This document shows, one piece after another, positions 56,344-61,332 of a stretch of 64,000 nt of DNA. Source of the DNA: Meandrina meandrites. Taxonomy: Eukaryota; Cnidaria; Anthozoa; Scleractinia; Meandrinidae. Positions within the stretch are counted from its first letter, which is position 1; the number at the start of each line of letters is the position of its first letter. The position numbers and the translations under genes are program-made. The notes below the pieces were generated by a model. The model was given only the letters and a program-made list of their open reading frames with translations. It was not told the DNA's origin and made no database searches. The stretch spans positions 35,378,301-35,442,300 of the forward strand of contig OY855907.1 in NCBI GenBank assembly GCA_963693305.1. Reading direction: 5' to 3'.

Positions 56344-57597
56344 ATGGACGGTGTACAAGAAAACCTTCGTCCAACACGCAGTGAAAAAACTCTCGGAGCT
56401 TTAAAAGCGGAGCGCGCGGTAAAACGCATCACTTTCGAGCGCACAGAAGCCAATCCTGGGGAAACGCTTTATGTTTCGGTGCCCAAGCTGAATGAAAACG
56501 AGGTCATTGTTCCCGGCTCACTTGCGCTGCGCTTTAACATCGATTTGAGCGGAGGCCATGCCAACAACTTTCTAGTCGACAATGTTGGGCGGGCGCTAGT
56601 TGAAAAACTTGTTGTGAAGTACTCTGGCACAATCCTGCAGGACACAGTCGGTTATGACATTTACAAGATATTCGAGGATCTCTTCCTATCGCAGGAGGAG
56701 CGCGACAACATGTTGCAAGATGGAATCCAGGGTGAGGACCTCAACAAAATTCGCTCAAACGCGGGTGATAAGAAGACCTCAGGCGTCGCTGCAGAAATCA
56801 AACTGAACGGGATTTACGGATCAAAATACAGGATACGCCTTGACCACCAGATTTTGAACGACCACGGGACCTTTTATCCGCAGGCTCTATTCAACGATCT
56901 TGTGTTCGAACTGACACTTGCGCCAGGCTCACAGGTCATCAGAGGTTCAGACCCCTCGAAGCTGAAATATAAGCTGACAAACATCCAGCTGGAGTACGAG
57001 ATGATAAGAAGCAAAACACTGGCAGATGAAGCCCTCAGCGCGTACACAAATGGCAAAGAATTCGCATATGACCACATCCAGCGTGACGAAGTGGTTATGT
57101 TTGCCAAAGGCACAGACACAAGGCTGAATCTTAGAGTTAACCCACAGAGAAGGTCCCTCAAAGGCATCTTGCTACTGTTTGTCGAGCCCTATGTTGCTGG
57201 TGGAAGGCATTCAGAAACTTACTTAAACCCAGACCTGACGAAAGTCAGTGTCACAGTGAACGGCTCGCCCAACAGGCTGTACAACAACGGACTTGAAGGA
57301 ATTGATATTTGGGAGGAGGTCAAACGCTTCTTTCTCAAAAATGAAAACAAAACACAGCACATGAATGCAACAAAGTTTTACACAGAAAACAAGTTCGGGG
57401 TTATGATCGATCTGCGTTCCATGGCTGACCACTCGATGCACGGAAGTGGCACGCGACTTGTAAACACAAAGGATGGTGTACAGCTGGAGCTCGAGAGGAA
57501 TGCAAGCGGCTCCGGCAATGTGAACTGCCACATTTACGTCATCAGTGACGCGCAGATGAATATATTAGGAAGGCAATTAGAATCTGTGCAGTACTAA
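56344..57597 (+). CDS. probable major capsid protein (jelly-roll type)
   Basis: 417 residues, mostly beta strand. The N-terminal part has VKRITFERTEANPGETLYVSV, then GSLALRFNIDLSGG and NNFLVDNVGRALVEKLVVKYSG, a run of strands with an Asn-rich turn as in jelly-roll capsid proteins. The middle has DIYKIFEDLFLSQEERDNM and KTSGVAAEIKLNGIYGSKYRIRL, and the end is GNVNCHIYVISDAQMNIL. It directly precedes the packaging ATPase, as major capsid genes often do in this class of viruses. At 417 residues it is shorter than the ~600-residue double jelly roll I associate with Polinton capsids, so it may be a divergent type. A structure prediction would decide. Confidence 0.6.
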   Translation: MDGVQENLRPTRSEKTLGALKAERAVKRITFERTEANPGETLYVSVPKLNENEVIVPGSLALRFNIDLSGGHANNFLVDNVGRALVEKLVVKYSGTILQDTVGYDIYKIFEDLFLSQEERDNMLQDGIQGEDLNKIRSNAGDKKTSGVAAEIKLNGIYGSKYRIRLDHQILNDHGTFYPQALFNDLVFELTLAPGSQVIRGSDPSKLKYKLTNIQLEYEMIRSKTLADEALSAYTNGKEFAYDHIQRDEVVMFAKGTDTRLNLRVNPQRRSLKGILLLFVEPYVAGGRHSETYLNPDLTKVSVTVNGSPNRLYNNGLEGIDIWEEVKRFFLKNENKTQHMNATKFYTENKFGVMIDLRSMADHSMHGSGTRLVNTKDGVQLELERNASGSGNVNCHIYVISDAQMNILGRQLESVQY

Positions 57598-57602
57598 TAG
57601 AA

Positions 57603-58205
57603 ATGGATCCGAGCAAGATACCCTTTAACTCTCTGATTGTTGGGCCGACGAATTCAGGAAAATCAAAATATGTGGTTGACCAGATCTACGGCCCTTTCCG
57701 CGGCAAGTTCGACTACATTGTGCTTATCTGCCCAACATTCGCGCACAACAAGACCTACCACCGAATTGGTGAAAATGACCCAAGAATGTTTGTGATAATA
57801 TGCAAGCAGCACGAGGTAGAAAGTTGGTTGAAGGTCGTGAGCTGGCTGTTTGAGGGCACCAACACTCTCATAATCCTAGATGACTGCGCAGCCTCCAAAG
57901 ATGTGAAAGGGCGCACAGGCCAGATAGTGAATCTTGCCTTTTCCGCTCGACATATCGGCATCAGCGTTTGGGTGCTGACCCAGAAGATAACCAGCATCAC
58001 CCCTTCCTTCCGGGAAAACGTGGCGGCTATCGTTCTATTTTACACTCCCTCAGCCAAAACCACGAAGGCGATCTTTGAAGATTACGCCGGCGAACTATCA
58101 CACGATGAGTATAAAAATCTGATCTCAAAGCTGAAAGAGTGGAAGTTCTCTTATCTCGTGTTCTCGCTTCGCTTCCCATATGGATTATCATATCAACTAA
58201 GTTGA
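57603..58205 (+). CDS. ATP: A32/FtsK-HerA-type genome-packaging ATPase
   Basis: 200 residues. It has a Walker A motif GPTNSGKS (residues ~14-21), Walker B LIILDD (~residues 88-93), and a downstream VWVLTQK segment with the Gln/Thr pattern of sensor motifs, then SFRENVAAIVLFYTP. The family (poxvirus A32, adenovirus IVa2-like, Polinton ATPase) pumps DNA into the capsid. The gene starts 5 bp after the stop of the capsid gene, indicating co-regulation. Its last codons (YQLS-stop) are written across an ATCAAC-N3-GTTGAT palindrome, which belongs to the following gene's control region. Confidence 0.85.
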   Translation: MDPSKIPFNSLIVGPTNSGKSKYVVDQIYGPFRGKFDYIVLICPTFAHNKTYHRIGENDPRMFVIICKQHEVESWLKVVSWLFEGTNTLIILDDCAASKDVKGRTGQIVNLAFSARHIGISVWVLTQKITSITPSFRENVAAIVLFYTPSAKTTKAIFEDYAGELSHDEYKNLISKLKEWKFSYLVFSLRFPYGLSYQLS

Positions 58206-58214
58206 TAAGTTGAT
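58192..58214. promoter_or_regulatory. ATCAAC-N3-GTTGAT palindrome plus half site
   Basis: ATCAACTAAGTTGAT at 58192-58206, then AAGTTGAT, overlapping the ATPase stop codon. A further GTTGAT half site (58250-58255) touches the next ATG. Confidence 0.55.
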
Positions 58215-58256
58215 AATTTTGAATTAAAAAAATAAAGTTGTTGTATATAGTTGATA

Positions 58257-58823
58257 ATGGCTGAACAAGAGTTCGCAGATGTTATAAACCTACTGGAAGC
58301 AGAGCCGTCGAGCAGCCCGGCTGATAGTAGCCTTGTGCCTAGCAACTTAGTTGCTGCTCCTAACATTCCTGCCCTTCGTGAGCAGCTGGCCGTGCTTGTA
58401 TCAACAGGCAAATCCAAAGAGGCCATCGGCGTGCAGTTAACACATGAGCAGTTAAAACGCTTGACCGATAAAGAAGTTGAAAAGTACTACAAGAGATATG
58501 AAACCTTCGTTGGCAGCAAGACAACCGAAAGCATGGTTGACAACCTGCTTACGCTTGTGACAAGAGGCCAGCAAATGGTTATTGAAATAGATGACGTTGA
58601 TGCCTTGAAAAAAGAACTAAAAGGAGACTTCATTATAAACAAAGAAATGACAGATTTTGTCGGTGGGCTCTCTTTGAAATATGGGAAATTTCTTGCTCCT
58701 ATTTCTGCTGCGCTGATAACGGCGAAGAACATTCATTTGGAGAAAAATGACAAAGCAAAATTAGAAGAAATTCCTGAGCATTCCTCACCAATTACTGAAC
58801 ATTTGCAGACAAATTCTGAGTAA
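58257..58823 (+). CDS. Polinton protein of unknown function (188 aa)
   Basis: Starts at ATG 58257 (ATAATGGCTG). The N-terminal 50 residues are Ser/Pro/Ala-rich and probably disordered. Residues ~50-150 are helical (LREQLAVLVSTGKSKEAIG, LTHEQLKRLTDKEVEKYYKRYE, TTESMVDNLLTLVTRG), and the C-terminal part has a mildly hydrophobic stretch (LAPISAALITAKNI) and an acidic tail. I know the type from invertebrate genomes but no function is established. As part of the plus-strand cluster between ATPase and integrase it is likely structural or an assembly factor. Confidence 0.6.
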   Translation: MAEQEFADVINLLEAEPSSSPADSSLVPSNLVAAPNIPALREQLAVLVSTGKSKEAIGVQLTHEQLKRLTDKEVEKYYKRYETFVGSKTTESMVDNLLTLVTRGQQMVIEIDDVDALKKELKGDFIINKEMTDFVGGLSLKYGKFLAPISAALITAKNIHLEKNDKAKLEEIPEHSSPITEHLQTNSE

Positions 58824-58856
58824 TTTCTAAGTATTATTTTATTTGCTTAACATATA

Positions 58857-59321
58857 ATGTCAACCGAACAATCCGAGGCGCAACAAAGTTGCAATCCTCA
58901 GGTCGAAAGTTGCAATCCGCAGGTCGATATAACACAGCAAGCAACAACTGCAACTCCGCAGCGCGTAAAAAATCCCAAGCGTGTGGCTGCAGGCAAAATG
59001 GTTGCTGAAAAAACGCGGCTGGCCCGTGAACAACAGAAAAAAGCTGCAGCTGAGGCTGCTATCATAATCGCAAACAACAAGGCAAAGGCCACTGCCCCAG
59101 TTTCTGAGCCAGACCCGCCTACAGAATACGAAACACCAAAAAGTGATAGCAGTCTCAGCATCACACAATGGATTGGTGTTGCCGGCATATTCGTTTCACT
59201 AATCGGGATTTATTACAAACGTGAAGAGCTCAAGGCCGTATTCAGCAAAAAAAAGACACCTGAGCCCGAACCTGTTAGAACAACACTAACACAACCCAGA
59301 GGTGTAAAACATTTGGATTAA
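58857..59321 (+). CDS. small single-pass membrane protein (154 aa)
   Basis: The N-terminus carries a duplicated SCNPQV- segment and a Gln/Thr-rich region. The middle is basic and Ala-rich (KRVAAGKMVAEKTRLAREQQKKAAAEAA), compatible with DNA binding like adenovirus core proteins. A transmembrane helix follows (ITQWIGVAGIFVSLIGIYY) and then a charged Pro-rich tail. Function inferred only: virion membrane or core protein. Confidence 0.55.
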   Translation: MSTEQSEAQQSCNPQVESCNPQVDITQQATTATPQRVKNPKRVAAGKMVAEKTRLAREQQKKAAAEAAIIIANNKAKATAPVSEPDPPTEYETPKSDSSLSITQWIGVAGIFVSLIGIYYKREELKAVFSKKKTPEPEPVRTTLTQPRGVKHLD

Positions 59322-59357
59322 ATATTTGTATTGAATATTTGGAATTAATATTATACA

Positions 59358-59525
59358 ATGAAGAAAGTTGATATCTCCCAAGTTCTTATCTCAACCGCGG
59401 CCATTTTTGGAATCGGACTGTTATGGTACGACTTCAACGTGAAGATTTTTATTACGGTCCGCGATCTTATGAAGGCCACATTATTTGACCCGGACGCATC
59501 AACGGAAGAAGAGACAAATAATTAA
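59358..59525 (+). CDS. 55-residue membrane microprotein
   Basis: The ATG at 59358 follows the AT-rich spacer typical of this element (TTATACAATG) and the frame ends at TAA 59523-59525. It starts MKKVDISQ, then one hydrophobic helix (VLISTAAIFGIGLLWYD), an amphipathic part and an acidic end (DPDASTEEETNN). Its size and place between other small membrane proteins argue that it is real. The N-terminal codons carry another GTTGAT half site. Confidence 0.5.
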   Translation: MKKVDISQVLISTAAIFGIGLLWYDFNVKIFITVRDLMKATLFDPDASTEEETNN

Positions 59526-59568
59526 TTTTGATTTAAACTTTTGTAGGTTTTTTTATACTTACATAATA

Positions 59569-59790
59569 ATGTCAGACAACAAGCTTGTTAAAACAATCAC
59601 AGACGCGGCTACAATCACTGGTTTAGTCGCCGGCATCGGCTGGGTCGCAAAAAAGGTTGTGAAAGAGAATTTTACTTCTGACCCCAGCAGCAGTGCTATG
59701 AACTACGTGAAATTCACAGCCGTCATGGCGGCGAGCATTGCGCTCAAACAGTACCTCGAGGACCAAAAAATCCTTCCCACCAGCATGTAA
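59569..59790 (+). CDS. 73-residue membrane protein
   Basis: The start is ATG 59569 (CATAATAATG); the longer upstream frame is rejected because it would overlap the 55-residue gene. It has two short hydrophobic stretches (TITGLVAGIGWVAKKV and VKFTAVMAASIALKQYL) on either side of a polar turn, a small hairpin membrane protein. Family unknown; probably a virion membrane component. Confidence 0.5.
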   Translation: MSDNKLVKTITDAATITGLVAGIGWVAKKVVKENFTSDPSSSAMNYVKFTAVMAASIALKQYLEDQKILPTSM

Positions 59791-59842
59791 GCAACTGAGT
59801 TGCTACCCACATTTGAAAAAAACTCTGCTCTATTATATAATT

Positions 59843-59872
59843 ATCAACAAAGTTGATATCAACAAAGTTGAT
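59843..59872. promoter_or_regulatory. two adjacent ATCAAC-N3-GTTGAT palindromes
   Basis: ATCAACAAAGTTGAT occurs twice, back to back (59843-59857 and 59858-59872), ending 2 bp before the ATG at 59875. Confidence 0.65.
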
Positions 59873-59874
59873 CA

Positions 59875-60300
59875 ATGGCAAGTATCGCGATTATGGTTGG
59901 TGGGGCTGTGTTGAATGCTGCGGCTTTTATCGGCGGCAATTATCTTGCGAAGGCACTTGGTGGAGGTGACAAAGCTGCACTTGATGAAAAAGTACGGCAT
60001 GATAAAGCTCTCGAGGCATATCAAGCGGCTTACGCCAAATACTCCCGTGACCGCACCAAACTTCTAGACTGGATTGCGACTAACACACAAATAAAAGAGC
60101 AGGCCAAGCAGAACTTCACGAATACTGACTACGCCTTCAAACTGTATAACCAGGCGCACCCTGACAAACAAATGATACCCCCCAAAGAGCCCAAGTTCTC
60201 AGATTTCTATCAACCAAGCCAGCAGCAGAAAAATGGTGAACTCATGTTCGTGGGTGCCGGGGCTCTTGCTCTGGGCTACGCTGCATTCCGGTTCCTTTAA
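59875..60300 (+). CDS. 141-residue protein with terminal hydrophobic segments
   Basis: The N-terminal hydrophobic stretch (IAIMVGGAVLNAAAFIGGNYLA) and the C-terminal one (FVGAGALALGYAAFRF) frame a soluble helical middle (DKALEAYQAAYAKYSRDRTKLLDWI; FTNTDYAFKLYNQAHPDK). I recognise the middle as a conserved companion of these elements in cnidarian genomes; no function is known. The tandem palindrome immediately before the start suggests strong specific regulation. Confidence 0.6.
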   Translation: MASIAIMVGGAVLNAAAFIGGNYLAKALGGGDKAALDEKVRHDKALEAYQAAYAKYSRDRTKLLDWIATNTQIKEQAKQNFTNTDYAFKLYNQAHPDKQMIPPKEPKFSDFYQPSQQQKNGELMFVGAGALALGYAAFRFL

Positions 60301-60324
60301 ACTTTTTTAATTTCTTACTTATAG

Positions 60325-61332
60325 ATGGATGCCAAACTCGCAAAGACATACTATAGTCCTGGGGGCTACTGGAAAGGTTTTGCCGCAATCAAAAAATTAG
60401 CCGAATCTGCATCATCAACTAAGTTGATAATACCAGAAGAAACCGCAAAAAAGTGGCTGTTCAAGCAAGCACTCTGGCAGATCTTTCTCCCTGCACCGAA
60501 GCGCATTCCTCGGCCGAAATTCGACGTTCCTATACCCAACAAAGTGCATCAGGCGGATCTTCTTTTTTTGCCACATGACAAACTGCCCCGCGGACGTAAA
60601 GTTTTTAAATATGCACTCACCGTTGTCGACGTGGCTAGCCGCTACAAAGAAGCTGAACCCTTAACCTCTAAAAACTCTGATGAAGTTGCCCTTGCTTTCA
60701 AGAGAATTTACAAACGCTCGCCTCTGAAATGGCCTGAACTGCTGCAGGTTGACCCTGGGCGCGAATTTATGGGCGCTGTTACAAAAGAAATGGAAAATCA
60801 CAAAACATATATTCGGCGTGGGCGAGTTGACATTCACCGTGATCAGGCCATTGTTGAACGTTTTAACCGCACCCTGGCTGAGCGCTTGTTTGGGCACCAG
60901 TACGCAGTTGAAATGCGTAGCAACGAGGGCCAGCGGTCCACGGCGTGGGTGAAAAGGCTTCCTGAAGTTGTAGCCGCTCTTAACAATGAAGTAACAAGAC
61001 TTATCGACAAGAAACCTGTAGTTGCTATCAAAGAAAAAAATGTGACTTCCATACCGTCAACAAAATATTTGAGACCTGTTGGAGAAAGCGAAAAAAAGCT
61101 CCCCTCTATTGTGAATGTTAGGTATTTGTACCAACCTGGCGAGCTTGAAGGTGGTGTGAAAAGAGCCACTGATCCAATCTGGTCTTTGAAAGTTTACAAC
61201 ATTGAACGTTCTTTTACCAAACCGAATCAGCCCGTTCTCTACTATTTGCATGAAGGGCCCAAGCGAGGCTTTGTGCGTGAGGAACTGCTTGTTGTGCCTC
61301 CAAACACACAATTACCCCCCGAGCGACTTTAA
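60325..61332 (+). CDS. INT: retroviral-type DDE integrase of the Polinton element
   Basis: 335 residues. The catalytic acidic residues are Asp78 (HQADLLFL), Asp143 (VDPGREF) and Glu178 (AIVERFNRTL), with 35-residue spacing from the second Asp to Glu as in D,D-35-E integrases. The C-terminal part (YLYQPGELEGG, ATDPIWSLKVYNI, GPKRGFVREELLVV) is the chromo-like/SH3-like tail usual in Polinton integrases. It inserts the element into host DNA, typically with a 6-bp target duplication. No clear HHCC zinc finger is seen at the N-terminus. The gene ends 21 bp inside the convergent polymerase gene. An ATCAAC-N3-GTTGAT palindrome lies inside the coding sequence at 60414-60428. Confidence 0.9.
   Translation: MDAKLAKTYYSPGGYWKGFAAIKKLAESASSTKLIIPEETAKKWLFKQALWQIFLPAPKRIPRPKFDVPIPNKVHQADLLFLPHDKLPRGRKVFKYALTVVDVASRYKEAEPLTSKNSDEVALAFKRIYKRSPLKWPELLQVDPGREFMGAVTKEMENHKTYIRRGRVDIHRDQAIVERFNRTLAERLFGHQYAVEMRSNEGQRSTAWVKRLPEVVAALNNEVTRLIDKKPVVAIKEKNVTSIPSTKYLRPVGESEKKLPSIVNVRYLYQPGELEGGVKRATDPIWSLKVYNIERSFTKPNQPVLYYLHEGPKRGFVREELLVVPPNTQLPPERL
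60414..60428. promoter_or_regulatory. ATCAAC-N3-GTTGAT palindrome inside the integrase gene
   Basis: ATCAACTAAGTTGAT, read as part of SSTKLI codons near residues 30-35. Confidence 0.4.

Noticed and set aside
59485..59568. Upstream extension of the 73-residue membrane protein
   Set aside because: It overlaps the 55-residue gene and lacks membrane-protein character; ATG 59569 has the usual ATAATG context.
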